DNA from: Butyrivibrio fibrisolvens
GTDB lineage: Bacteria; Bacillota; Clostridia; Lachnospirales; Lachnospiraceae
Length of the DNA stretch: 64,000 nt
Assembly: GCF_023206215.1 (NCBI RefSeq)
Contig: NZ_CP065800.1
Location: 2,356,001 to 2,420,000 of the forward strand
Direction: 5' to 3'
Below the pieces are notes generated by a model. That model did not search any database. It was given only the letters and a program-made list of their open reading frames with translations, and had not been told where the DNA came from. Each line of letters begins with the position of its first letter. Within the stretch, counting starts at the first letter, position 1. Below are positions 1-8,624 of this stretch, piece after piece. The position numbers and the translations under genes are program-made.

Positions 1-2
1 AA

Positions 3-386
3 GAGATTACTCCAAGGTTTTATTTTTATGATAATGGTCTCTTGTCATTGTTTCTGGTAGATAAGCCATCTGCATTTTTGGAAAATGCAGTAGCAGTATA
101 CTTAAAGCGCAGATATGGTGAAGAAGTTTATTATTATAAATCCTCTAAAACAGGAATAGATATTGATTTCTTCCTTCCTGATGAAAACTGTGCTATTCAG
201 GTTGCATACAGTTTAGAAGCAGCAGAAGATAGAGAAACAAAAAGTCTTACCTCTTTCGCTGAAAAAACTATAGGAGTGCAGCGACTTATAATAGTGACTA
301 ATGAGGAAGAACGAACAATTACCAAAGATGGTCGTACGATTGAAGTAATACCTGCTTATAAATTTATATTGGGGAAAGCAATCTGA
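3..386 (+). CDS. C-terminal part of an AAA ATPase with DUF4143 domain (5' end outside window)
   Basis: The frame is open from the left edge and ends at a TGA, so this is the 3' part of a longer gene. The visible 128 residues begin with RFYFYDNGLLS, a hallmark of the DUF4143 C-terminal domain of bacterial AAA ATPases (kFYFxDxGLL). They continue with an LENAVAVYLKRRYG segment and a D-x-D...Q strand resembling the restriction-endonuclease-like fold of this domain. The cellular role of the family is not established. The internal TTG at 42 is not a credible start because conserved DUF4143 residues lie upstream of it in the same frame. The Walker motifs would lie outside the window. Confidence 0.8.
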   Translation, partial: EITPRFYFYDNGLLSLFLVDKPSAFLENAVAVYLKRRYGEEVYYYKSSKTGIDIDFFLPDENCAIQVAYSLEAAEDRETKSLTSFAEKTIGVQRLIIVTNEEERTITKDGRTIEVIPAYKFILGKAI

Positions 387-547
387 ACGAGCAAGCATAA
401 TCTAAGATCTCGTCCAGTCTTCCATCTGCTTTATTAAGAGCAGATTCAGCCAAGCTAGCAGCTTTTTATCATCGACAGCGCCATGCTTTTAACCTCTTTT
501 TTATTTAGGAAAGATTTCATAAAGATTTCACACAAGAAGTAAAAATA

Positions 548-626
548 AGCAGCCCTTAAAGCAATCCCAAAGCAACCCTTATGTAAAACATTAGAGTTGC
601 TTTAGGGTTGCCTTGGGGCTGCTTTT
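548..626 (+). terminator. Large imperfect hairpin with T-tail
   Basis: Two complementary arms of about 33 bases (5' arm AAGCAGCCC...AGCAACCCT, 3' arm GTTGCTTTAGGGTTGC...GGGGCTGCTTTT) surround an A/T-rich loop of about a dozen bases. The 3' arm runs into TTTT, so it could terminate transcription from the left. The rest of the 387-631 spacer shows no recognisable gene. The hairpin abuts the broken ATPase copy at 632, so it may equally mark a rearrangement boundary. Confidence 0.5.
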
Positions 627-631
627 CCATA

Positions 632-982
632 TTTATAGACGAAGTCACACTTATAAGCGAGTTAATTGATTCGGCATCCATATTGTCGGATGTCTATGCT
701 ATGACAGGTATGAAGATCATTCTTTCAGGAACGGATTCCCTGGGACTTCTGTTATCAACAGACGACGAGCTATATGACAGATCTTATACTATTCATATTA
801 TGTTAATACCATTTAGAGACAATGAAACAGTCAGAAGATATATTGATACAGCTATTACAAGGAATATTCAGCATAGGCTTGCATGTTACAGATCAGATAA
901 ACATTTCAGACATCTTATAGATCTGTATGAAAATGGAGAGTTGACAGGTGCTATCAATAGAATAATTGAGCAAGAAATGTGA
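632..982 (+). pseudogene. Remnant of an AAA ATPase (DUF4143 type), internally deleted
   Basis: The frame begins in the middle of an ATPase core with Walker B-like FIDEVTLISE and continues MKIILSGTDSLGLLLSTDDE, typical of the sensor region of DUF4143-type ATPases. It then jumps to RYIDTAITRNIQHRL...ELTGAINRIIEQ, which in full-length relatives lies well downstream. The N-terminal Walker A region is absent and there is no convincing start or ribosome site; the in-frame TTG at 608 lies in the hairpin. I read it as a decayed copy of the family seen at 3-386. The fragment boundaries rest on memory of the family, not on an alignment. Confidence 0.65.
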
Positions 983-1263
983 GCCAGTCATCGAAATCGC
1001 TATTTATACTTTCATTATGGAGTCTATTCCTAAAAATATTAATAGGAATAATAATATAAACGTAAAACTCAGTATAAACAGGTAGCAAGAATTGTATTTT
1101 TGATAAAAAGATATGTGAAGTATCAGAATAATTTGATAAGATATTATAAATATACTATAATTAGTTTAGATATTCACACTATAAGGATAAAGTAAATCTG
1201 TGCTATAAGTGAAATGCAGTAATGCTAGCCTATCTATTTTAGGAAAAGATCTAAGTACCATCT

Positions 1264-2331
1264 ATGTTCTCAGTTTGGATATATTCCGAAGCATCAGTAA
1301 TTATTTATTTTAGTCCAAGTAATAAAAATGTTATTAAGACACTAATATTTGACAAAGTAGATGTATCAAACATAATATACACTCGTTTTACTATAATCAG
1401 AAAACTCGAGCTTGATAACAATATGAATAATAAAGTAAATGGAGAGCTAGTTAGAATAAAAGAAGGAATATTACGTTTTTCATCCGAGATTTCTCCGGAG
1501 TTAAATACTCAATTAAGATTTCTGGATATGTATGGTCATACTATTGACCTTAAAAATCCGAAATCCTTTTCTGAGAAAATATCCTGGCTTAAGATAAATG
1601 AATATTCAAAAAGCGACTTAGTCGCGAAATGCTCTGATAAATATACAGTTAGGGATTATGTGATAAAGTGCGGTCTTGGTACGTGCCTTAATGAACTAAT
1701 AGGAGCTTATAAAAACGTTACTGATGTTCCGTGGGAAGATTTACCAGATTCGTTTGTTTTGAAATGGAATTTTGGTAGTGGCTATAATTTCATCTGTCCT
1801 GATAAGACTAAAGTAGACCTGTGGCAAAAAGCAGACCTGTTAAATGAATGGGGGAAAAAGAAGTATTGGAGAGTGTACTCTGAATTGCAATACAAAAACA
1901 GATCTAAGTATTTATTGTGTGAGAAGTATCTCCTTCCTGCTCGAGGACATAGTTTACTGGATTATAAAATTTATTGTTTTTCTGGATTACCAAAGGCAAT
2001 TTTAATAATAGATAGAGAAGATTCGGAACAGATAAAAGCGTCTTTTATGACAGTTGAGTGGGATAAAATTGAAGGAAAACTTGAGAGATACAAAAGCTTT
2101 GAGAACCCTGAAAAGCCTATTAATCTTAAGCAGATGGTTGAAGCCGCATCGATACTTAGCAAAGGATTTCCTTTTGTGAGAGTGGATTTTTACGATACAG
2201 ATCATGGGGCAATTTTCGGGGAGATGACATTTACTCCGCATGGTGGAATCTATCCATCTGAGACACCTAGAGAAGTAATGGACATGGGTGAGCTTTTGAT
2301 AATCGATAATTATCTAAGGAATAGACAATGA
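1264..2331 (+). CDS. TupA-like ATP-grasp protein 1
   Basis: This is a member of the TupA-like ATP-grasp family (PF14305 type), named after TupA, which is needed for teichuronopeptide synthesis in an alkaliphilic Bacillus. Recognisable blocks in order are LKNPKSFSEKISWLK, the CSDKYTVRDYV region, LPDSFVLKWNFGSGYN (the nucleotide-binding strand), LLDYKIYCFSGLPK, and FPFVRVDFYD...FGEMTFTPHGG with the metal-binding acidic residues. The family is expected to form an amide or ester bond to a carbohydrate using ATP. It is the first of three paralogues in this locus (also 3497 and 4521). The start is uncertain: no good ribosome site precedes 1264, and the ATG at 1423 would remove 53 residues outside the family core. 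The stop overlaps the next start (ATGA-type coupling). Confidence 0.8.
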   Translation: MFSVWIYSEASVIIYFSPSNKNVIKTLIFDKVDVSNIIYTRFTIIRKLELDNNMNNKVNGELVRIKEGILRFSSEISPELNTQLRFLDMYGHTIDLKNPKSFSEKISWLKINEYSKSDLVAKCSDKYTVRDYVIKCGLGTCLNELIGAYKNVTDVPWEDLPDSFVLKWNFGSGYNFICPDKTKVDLWQKADLLNEWGKKKYWRVYSELQYKNRSKYLLCEKYLLPARGHSLLDYKIYCFSGLPKAILIIDREDSEQIKASFMTVEWDKIEGKLERYKSFENPEKPINLKQMVEAASILSKGFPFVRVDFYDTDHGAIFGEMTFTPHGGIYPSETPREVMDMGELLIIDNYLRNRQ

Positions 2332-3477
2332 ATATATTATTCTTTTCTGCTGATAATGATGCATCTTCTGGAGCATTTTTGAGTATGGCAACTTTGTGTG
2401 AGTCGTTAAATATGTTCAATGTATCATCGACTGTTATCCTTCCGTGTAAAGGAGATGGTCAGCGAATACTTAGTCAAAAAGGCATTAATTATAAATATAT
2501 CAAATCATTTAATTGGGTGTATTCAGTGGAACAGCAAAAAGATTCTTTAGCAGCAATTAAAGTTCCAGTAAAGAAATTACTAAATTTCATTTCAATTACT
2601 AAAGTTTTCTATTTTATAAAAAAACACAAAATTGATATAGTCCACATAAATGCCAGTGATACATACATTGGCGCTTATGCTGCAAAAATGTGTAAGGTGC
2701 CACTGATATGGCATGTGAGAGAGTTCATAACCGAGGATCATGGAGCGCAGTTTTGGGATGAAAAAAGAAGTTATAACACAATTTGTAGTGCAGATTACGT
2801 GATACCTGTATCAAATGCAGTTGCTAATAAGATTCGCTTATATAACAATAAGGCTTCAATACGTGTAATATACAACGGAATAGATCCTAAATTATTCAGT
2901 AATAACAGAAAAATCTTAGAAAAAAAAATTAACGACAATTTCTATTGTAGGACGTATATGCGATGGGAAAGGACAAAAGGAATTTATAGATGCAATCGCT
3001 GATTTAAGAAGAAAAATGGATATAAAGGCTTTTATTATTGGTAGAGGTATACAAGACTATGTTAGTTATTTGAAAGAGTATGCAAAAAATAAAGGCCTTG
3101 AGAACACTCTTGAATTCGTAGGTTATGTTGAGAATGTTCAAGATTGGTATTTGAAATCAGACATTGTAGTAATGGCTTCCAGAGCAGAAGCATTTGGGAG
3201 AGTTACAGTTGAAGCTATGATGAGTGGGTGCTTAGTTGTAGGGGCAGATAGTGGAGGAACATCTGAGATTATTACTGATGGGATAACTGGAATTCTATAT
3301 GTTGCAGGTGTTAAAGACGATTTGCAAAACAAAGTGGAATATGCAGTAAGAAATAAAGAATCATCAAGACGCATCGCTGAAAACGGAAGAGTAATTGCTG
3401 AAGTAAATTATTCTACGTCAAAAAATGTTAATGAAATTTTTAATGTATACAATAATGCTTTGGGTAAGTCATCTTAA
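2328..3477 (+). pseudogene. GT4 glycosyltransferase split by a +1 frameshift in a nine-A run
   Basis: The first frame (2328-3002) encodes the N-terminal Rossmann half of a family 4 glycosyltransferase (MNILFFSADNDASSGA..., then IDIVHINASDTYIGAYAAK and RVIYNGID). The second frame (open across 2929-3477) encodes the C-terminal half: SIVGRICDGKGQKEFIDAI, then AFGRVTVEAMMSGCLVVGADSGGTSEII, which contains the donor-binding E-x7-E motif. The frames join exactly at the A9 run 2920-2928: with eight A's the reading is continuous into TISIVGRICDGKG. The gene is therefore interrupted by one base, through mutation, phase variation or sequencing error. It sits between two ATP-grasp genes and overlaps the first by 4 bases. 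Confidence 0.85.
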
Positions 3478-3496
3478 TGAAAGGACAAATAAGATA

Positions 3497-4519
3497 ATGG
3501 GATTAAAGCAGTTCATAGTTAATCGGATACGTAGAGGATTTTCAATTAAAGTCGGAAGCAGAAGCATACTCATAAATGTTAAAAGGAATAAAAAAAGCAA
3601 AGCTGAGCATAGTGCATTTAGGGAGGCAAGGTTTCGAAATGATTTCCGCTTTAATTTTTTTCTTGACGATAACCTTGATGAGTCAGTAAAAAGGATTATC
3701 ATATCACAATTATTCTATCAGAATGTTGGCTACTACCCAAATATCGACAGCCCTAAAACTTTTTCAGAAAAAGTACTGTGGCTTAAATTGTACTATGACA
3801 ATCCTTTGATAAAGAGGGCGTGTGACAAGGTTGAGATGAAGAAATACGTAGAGGAAGTGTTGGGACCAGGGCATACAGTTCCTTTACTAGAAGTTTATTC
3901 TTCAGTATTTGACATTGATTTAGATAGATTGCCAAATAGTTTTGTTTTAAAAGTAAACTGGGCATCTGGGTTCAATATAATAGTTAAAGATAAGCAAAAT
4001 ACAGACATAGATTATATTAGAGCAGCTTTAGAACGGTGGACTTTGCCGTGGAATAATAGCTACTATGGCTCTTTTAATAGAGGGTATAAAGCAGTTAAAC
4101 CCACTATTTTTGCTGAGAAATACTTAGAACTTTCCGACCCGGCCATAGAATATAAAGCCTTCTGCATAAATGGCAAAATGAGGTTCTGTCTTTTGGAGAT
4201 TGATTATTTTGGAAAGAATCCTAAACGAGCATACTATGATGCTAATGGCGAAGAAGTACCATTTCAGTTTGGAAATATTCCCAAAGTAGAATTGGACAAA
4301 CTGCCAGAAAATTATAGAAAGATGATTAATATGGCTGAAAAACTAGCTGAACCATTTCCGTATGTCCGCGTAGACTTTTACGAAAGTAATGGGAAACTGT
4401 ATGTTGGTGAATTGACTTTTTATTCAGGAAGTGGGTTCAGCGTGTTAAAGCCGGAAGAATGGGACAAAATATTAGGTGAAGAACTTGACATCAGTTCATA
4501 TATGATTAATGGAGGATAA
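3497..4519 (+). CDS. TupA-like ATP-grasp protein 2
   Basis: This is the second TupA-like ATP-grasp paralogue. Blocks: SPKTFSEKVLWLKLYYDNPLIKR, CDKVEMKKYVEEVLG, LPNSFVLKVNWASGFN, IFAEKYLE, EYKAFCINGKMRF, and FPYVRVDFYESNGKLYVGELTFYSGSGF. I chose the ATG at 3497, preceded by AAAGG, because the longer frame from 3425 runs backwards into the glycosyltransferase coding sequence and adds 24 unrelated residues. The first about 50 residues are basic. The likely role is ATP-dependent ligation of an amino acid or acid group onto a cell-surface polymer; the exact substrate cannot be inferred. It is probably co-transcribed with its neighbours. Confidence 0.8.
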   Translation: MGLKQFIVNRIRRGFSIKVGSRSILINVKRNKKSKAEHSAFREARFRNDFRFNFFLDDNLDESVKRIIISQLFYQNVGYYPNIDSPKTFSEKVLWLKLYYDNPLIKRACDKVEMKKYVEEVLGPGHTVPLLEVYSSVFDIDLDRLPNSFVLKVNWASGFNIIVKDKQNTDIDYIRAALERWTLPWNNSYYGSFNRGYKAVKPTIFAEKYLELSDPAIEYKAFCINGKMRFCLLEIDYFGKNPKRAYYDANGEEVPFQFGNIPKVELDKLPENYRKMINMAEKLAEPFPYVRVDFYESNGKLYVGELTFYSGSGFSVLKPEEWDKILGEELDISSYMINGG

Positions 4520-4520
4520 T

Positions 4521-5519
4521 TTGAAAAAAAGAGTGTTTGATATCATCAAGCATATATTTAATTATATGGGATTTGAAATCACTAGAAAAAAGTGCGTTCA
4601 AAAAAGCAACAAACTGCCGTTTTCACAGACAATATATGTTCCAAGATGGAGATTGAAAAATTACTATGCATTGAAAGAGTTTGGAGAACCTATTAAGAGG
4701 TGGTTTATTGAACAGAAATACTATTATTGTTTGGGAGAGTTCCCAGATTTAGATAACCCAAAGACATTCAATGAGAAAATACATTGGCTGAATCTGCATT
4801 ATCATAATCCATTAATAACAAAATGTTGCGATAAGTATGAAATGAAAACATACGTTAAGGAAAGAATAGGAGAAGGTTATACCATAGATGTAATTAAGAA
4901 ATACGATAGCCCTTCTGAAATATCATTTGCTGAACTTCCGGATAAGTTTGCTATTAAAGTTAACTGGGGAGATGGCCCTGAGTTTTCTGAAGTTGTTGAA
5001 AATAAAGCGGCTGCAAATGAGGCGAGGATTAAAGCAAAAATGAGTAATGCTATTCAGCCATGGAATAATTTGTTTTATTCACATTTCTTTTGGGGATATC
5101 AAAATGTCAATCCGTGTATTTTTGTTGAAAAGTATATTGAACATGGTTCAGAGGATATAGTGGATTATAAAATTCATTGTTTTAATGGTACTCCCAAAAT
5201 AGTTTTAGTGTGTGAGAATCGAACCGCCGCAAAAATGAACAAAACATTTCTAGATATGGAATGGAATGTTCTACCTTGCTATAGAGAAGATGGTGAAGTG
5301 AACCCTAATGTAATAAAACCTAATAATTTTGACGAGATGATAGATGTTGCTAAGAAGCTATCTGCACCTTTCCCATTTGTAAGAATAGATCTGTATAACA
5401 ACAATTCAAGGATTTGCGTTGGTGAGATGACATTCCATCCGGGGTGTGGCTTTGAAAAATTTATTCCTGATGAATGGAATAGAATTGTTGGAGATATGTT
5501 GGTTCTACCAGAAATATAG
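4521..5519 (+). CDS. TupA-like ATP-grasp protein 3
   Basis: This is the third TupA-like ATP-grasp paralogue. Blocks: DLDNPKTFNEKIHWLNLHYHNPLI, CCDKYEMKTYVKERIGEGY, LPDKFAIKVNWGDGPEFS, CIFVEKYIEHG, DYKIHCFNGTPKIVLV, and FPFVRIDLYNNNSRICVGEMTFHPGCGFEKF. The TTG at 4521 has a GGAGG site 5 bases upstream. An ATG at 4509 in the same frame has no ribosome site and overlaps the upstream gene, so I prefer the TTG. The three paralogues have diverged considerably, which argues for distinct substrates rather than recent duplication. Confidence 0.8.
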   Translation: MKKRVFDIIKHIFNYMGFEITRKKCVQKSNKLPFSQTIYVPRWRLKNYYALKEFGEPIKRWFIEQKYYYCLGEFPDLDNPKTFNEKIHWLNLHYHNPLITKCCDKYEMKTYVKERIGEGYTIDVIKKYDSPSEISFAELPDKFAIKVNWGDGPEFSEVVENKAAANEARIKAKMSNAIQPWNNLFYSHFFWGYQNVNPCIFVEKYIEHGSEDIVDYKIHCFNGTPKIVLVCENRTAAKMNKTFLDMEWNVLPCYREDGEVNPNVIKPNNFDEMIDVAKKLSAPFPFVRIDLYNNNSRICVGEMTFHPGCGFEKFIPDEWNRIVGDMLVLPEI

Positions 5520-5559
5520 AAGTAGACTCTAATATAGTATATTTGAATGGAGGAATAGA

Positions 5560-6606
5560 ATGCGTGTGGTTGTTCTTGCAGGAGGAACTAGTACAGAGCG
5601 AGAGGTTTCGATTATTTCCGGTAAAGAGATATATAATGCTCTGAAAAGAAAAGGTCATAAAGTCATTTTATTAGATGTATCTACTGGAGTAAGTTTTGAC
5701 AAAGATCTAACCGTGAATTGTGATTTTAAAACGTTGTTTGATCGGGATATTAACTGGGAATATGTTATAGATCAGACTTGTTATAACGGGGACAATAATT
5801 ATAATGCTGTTGGCTATTTTGGGAGCAATGTTCTTTCAATATGTCAAGAAGCAGATATTGTATTTATCGCTCTTCATGGCGAAAATGGTGAGAATGGTAA
5901 AATACAGGCCTGTTTTGATTTGTTGGGGATAAAGTATACAGGAACAGATTATATTAGTTCTGCATTGTCTATGGATAAAGGGATAACAAAGGATATTTTT
6001 TTAAGTAATGGCATTATGTCTCCAGAAGGCTTTCGCTTGAAAAAGGAATATTTAGAGCGGATAGACGTAATTCAAAAAATGATTTTTGATAATAATGTTG
6101 GCTTTCCGTGTGTTGTAAAGACTTCATGTGGTGGAAGTAGCATAGGCGTAACTATTGTGCAAAAATCTTCTGACTTGATTGAAGCAGTTTCAGAGACTTT
6201 TAAATATGGGGATGAAATAATCATTGAACGTTTTATTCCCGGCAGAGAGTTTTCAATTGGAGTTATAGAAGGAGATGCACTTCCTATAGTTGAAATAGAA
6301 CCTAAAGAAGGTTTCTATGATTATACAAATAAATACAAAGCTGGTGCTACAGTTGAAACCTGTCCTGCAAATCTTGATACCTGTAGTTCAGAGAAAATGA
6401 AGGAAATAGCACAAAAGGCATTCGCCGCTCTTCGTCTAAAAAAATATGCAAGATTTGATTTTAGAATGGAGGCTAATACAGGAACAATATATTGCTTAGA
6501 AGGTAATACCCTGCCAGGAATGACGCCAACTTCACTTATACCTCAAGAAGCACAGGCCGTGGGAATAACCTTTGATGACCTATGTGAGAAAATCATGAGT
6601 TTATAA
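5560..6606 (+). CDS. ddl: D-alanine--D-alanine ligase homologue
   Basis: This ATP-grasp ligase would join two D-alanines for peptidoglycan or a related dipeptide. It starts with the Ddl signature VVVLAGGTSTEREVSIISG. Further motifs are ALHGENGENGKIQ, CVVKTSCGGSSIGV (ATP-binding loop), IIIERFIPGREFSIGVI, FYDYTNKYKAG (omega loop), ARFDFRMEANTGTIYCLEGNTLPGMTPTSLIPQ (metal ligands and C-terminal signature). The tyrosines in the omega loop favour D-Ala-D-Ala over D-Ala-D-Lac activity, judging from known Ddl enzymes. At 348 residues it is near normal length. The GGAGG ribosome site is good. Its position after three other ATP-grasp genes and before an exporter suggests a dedicated role in surface-polymer peptide synthesis rather than the housekeeping copy, but this is inference. 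Confidence 0.85.
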   Translation: MRVVVLAGGTSTEREVSIISGKEIYNALKRKGHKVILLDVSTGVSFDKDLTVNCDFKTLFDRDINWEYVIDQTCYNGDNNYNAVGYFGSNVLSICQEADIVFIALHGENGENGKIQACFDLLGIKYTGTDYISSALSMDKGITKDIFLSNGIMSPEGFRLKKEYLERIDVIQKMIFDNNVGFPCVVKTSCGGSSIGVTIVQKSSDLIEAVSETFKYGDEIIIERFIPGREFSIGVIEGDALPIVEIEPKEGFYDYTNKYKAGATVETCPANLDTCSSEKMKEIAQKAFAALRLKKYARFDFRMEANTGTIYCLEGNTLPGMTPTSLIPQEAQAVGITFDDLCEKIMSL

Positions 6607-6683
6607 AAGATTGCTGATCCTGATTATAATCACTTTAGATTTATGGATTTTGAAAGAACGTGTTATTTAAAGAGAGAAAGATA

Positions 6684-7781
6684 ATGCTCAGATTATTGAC
6701 TATTTCAATGTTCATAGTACCAGGGCTTTTTTCAGTTATAATACATGGTTATCTTCGACATGGAGAGATTTCCAGAAGGAAGAAATTGGCTCTATTTGTG
6801 CTGTACCTTTGCATAACAAACGCCATTTCTTTTTCTGTATCATATCTAAGAGGTGTAAAGGGATTCAGATTTAGTGACATGACATTGTCTTACAGACTAA
6901 AGTACATCTCGCTTGGTATTGTGCTTGGATTTGTAGTTCCGTTTATCGTATGTCTTTTTACAGAAGATGCTATTACTATAGGCGGATTTATAAGATATGG
7001 TAAGAGAACAGGTAGAGATATTAAGAAATACATGGCATATGCCATATGGTCTGCCAAAGCTTCTCTTGGAGCTGAAGTGGCAAGTTCATATCTTAACTGG
7101 CTGTGGTGGCTTATAGAGCCTTTTTGTATGATGCTTATATATACTGTTATATTCGGTTATGTTTTTAAAGCCAAAGAAGATTACTTTCCTATATTCATAT
7201 TTACCGGTATCACCATGTGGGGATTCTTTTCAAGGACTATCAATGGAAGTATCGATACGGTAAGAAATGGTAAGGATATCATTACTAAAGTTTATATGCC
7301 TAAATATATACTTCTTTTATCAAAGATGTTTGTTAATGGTTTTAAGATGCTGGTGTCATTTGGTGTCATCGCAGCTATGATGATAGTATTCAGGGTGCCA
7401 CTTAGCATATATATTCTTTTTGCACCTATTATTCTTTTGGTATTGTTTCTTTTTACCTTTGGAGTAGGGAGTATCATGATGCACTACGGAGTGTATGTCA
7501 ATGACCTTGGCTATATTACTGGAATTGTGCTTCAGATGCTCATGTATTTATCTGGTGTGTTCTACTCTGTTTCGAAGAGATTCCCGGAGCCATTTGGCGA
7601 TATTGTTGAGAGTTTTAATCCTGTGGCGCTTTTCATGTCTAGTATGAGGAATTGCATTCTTTATGGGCAGATGCCGGCGTTTGGCCTATTAGGAGTTTGG
7701 GCATTTATATCATTGGTATTGTCCGCTCTTGGTATATTTACAGTTTATAGTAATGAGAATTCCTATGTGAAAGTTATCTGA
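6684..7781 (+). CDS. ABC-2 type exporter permease (Wzm/TagG-like) with N-terminal extension
   Basis: This is an integral membrane permease of a polysaccharide or teichoic-acid ABC exporter. The C-terminal about 260 residues show the ABC-2 pattern: an amphipathic WSAKASLGAEVASSYLNWLWWLIEPF entry helix, several membrane spans and the NPVALFMSSMRNCILYG segment near the end. About 100 N-terminal residues add roughly three extra hydrophobic helices (MLRLLTISMFIVPGLFSVIIHGYL..., LALFVLYLCITNAISF, ISLGIVLGFVVPFIVCLF) not present in ordinary TagG proteins. I chose the ATG at 6684 over the TTG at 6660. It pairs with the ATP-binding protein at 7850. Confidence 0.85.
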   Translation: MLRLLTISMFIVPGLFSVIIHGYLRHGEISRRKKLALFVLYLCITNAISFSVSYLRGVKGFRFSDMTLSYRLKYISLGIVLGFVVPFIVCLFTEDAITIGGFIRYGKRTGRDIKKYMAYAIWSAKASLGAEVASSYLNWLWWLIEPFCMMLIYTVIFGYVFKAKEDYFPIFIFTGITMWGFFSRTINGSIDTVRNGKDIITKVYMPKYILLLSKMFVNGFKMLVSFGVIAAMMIVFRVPLSIYILFAPIILLVLFLFTFGVGSIMMHYGVYVNDLGYITGIVLQMLMYLSGVFYSVSKRFPEPFGDIVESFNPVALFMSSMRNCILYGQMPAFGLLGVWAFISLVLSALGIFTVYSNENSYVKVI

Positions 7782-7849
7782 AACTTGATGAAAGTAGCTG
7801 CTGTAACGACTTGTTTCTTTGTTTTTATTTTAGATATGAGGGCGCTTGG

Positions 7850-8581
7850 ATGGCTAAGGAATATGCTGTTGAAGTTAAAGATGTTAGTATAAGTTACCGT
7901 ATTTTGAATAATATTTCTATCAGGAGTTCTCTTTTTCACAAGAAGACTAGGGACGAGGTCTTTGAAGCAGTCAAAGGGGTCTCTTTTACTGTTGAGAAGG
8001 GAGGCATTCTTGGTATTATCGGTAAGAATGGAAGCGGAAAGTCAACGCTTCTTCGGTCTATAGCGGGAGTATTCTCTCCGAACTTTGGGACTATAGATCT
8101 GCATGGGCATTCTGTCTCTCTTATGGCGCTTGGGGTTGGATTTAAGCCTCTTTTGACGGGGAGAGCCAATATCATGCTGTCTGGACTTCTTCTTGGTTTT
8201 AAACAAAAGGAGATTGAAGCTAGGATGGATGAGATAATAGAGTTTGCAGAGCTTGGTGACTTTATAGATAGACCTGTCAGAACTTATTCCAGTGGTATGC
8301 ATTCTAAGCTTGCCTTTGCTATTACAGCTATGCTGGAGACAGATATTATGCTGGTCGACGAGGTACTGTCTGTAGGTGATGAGAGATTTAAGAAAAAGAG
8401 TCTTGCCAAGATGAAGGAGCTGATTATGGATGATGACAGGACAGTTATCATCGTGTCCCATAATATTGATACTTTAAAAGAATTGTGCGATAAGGTTATG
8501 TGGATGCATGATGGGGAAATCAGGGAGATGGGAGAGCCTACAGAGGTTTTGGAGCATTATGCGGAGTTTATGAGCACTTGA
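7850..8581 (+). CDS. ABC transporter ATP-binding protein (Wzt/TagH-like)
   Basis: This is the cytosolic ATPase that powers export of a surface polysaccharide with the permease just upstream. Walker A is GIIGKNGSGKST (about residue 55), the signature is the shortened YSSGMHSKLAFA seen in Wzt/TagH proteins (about residue 146), Walker B is IMLVDEVLSVGD and the H-loop is VIIVSHN. There is no C-terminal carbohydrate-binding extension, so the cargo is unlikely to be recognised by a Wzt cap domain. The ATG at 7850 fits the family start; the longer frame from 7811 adds 13 residues without support. Confidence 0.9.
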   Translation: MAKEYAVEVKDVSISYRILNNISIRSSLFHKKTRDEVFEAVKGVSFTVEKGGILGIIGKNGSGKSTLLRSIAGVFSPNFGTIDLHGHSVSLMALGVGFKPLLTGRANIMLSGLLLGFKQKEIEARMDEIIEFAELGDFIDRPVRTYSSGMHSKLAFAITAMLETDIMLVDEVLSVGDERFKKKSLAKMKELIMDDDRTVIIVSHNIDTLKELCDKVMWMHDGEIREMGEPTEVLEHYAEFMST

Positions 8582-8624
8582 GGTTGAGGTGGGACATTGA
8601 TTATTAAAAAATCATAAGGTCCAT

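Noticed and set aside
3425..3496. Longer N-terminus for the second TupA-like protein
   Set aside because: It overlaps the glycosyltransferase coding sequence and adds residues with no family match.
8042..8461. Minus-strand 139-codon frame over the Wzt-like gene
   Set aside because: It is antisense to well conserved ABC ATPase motifs.
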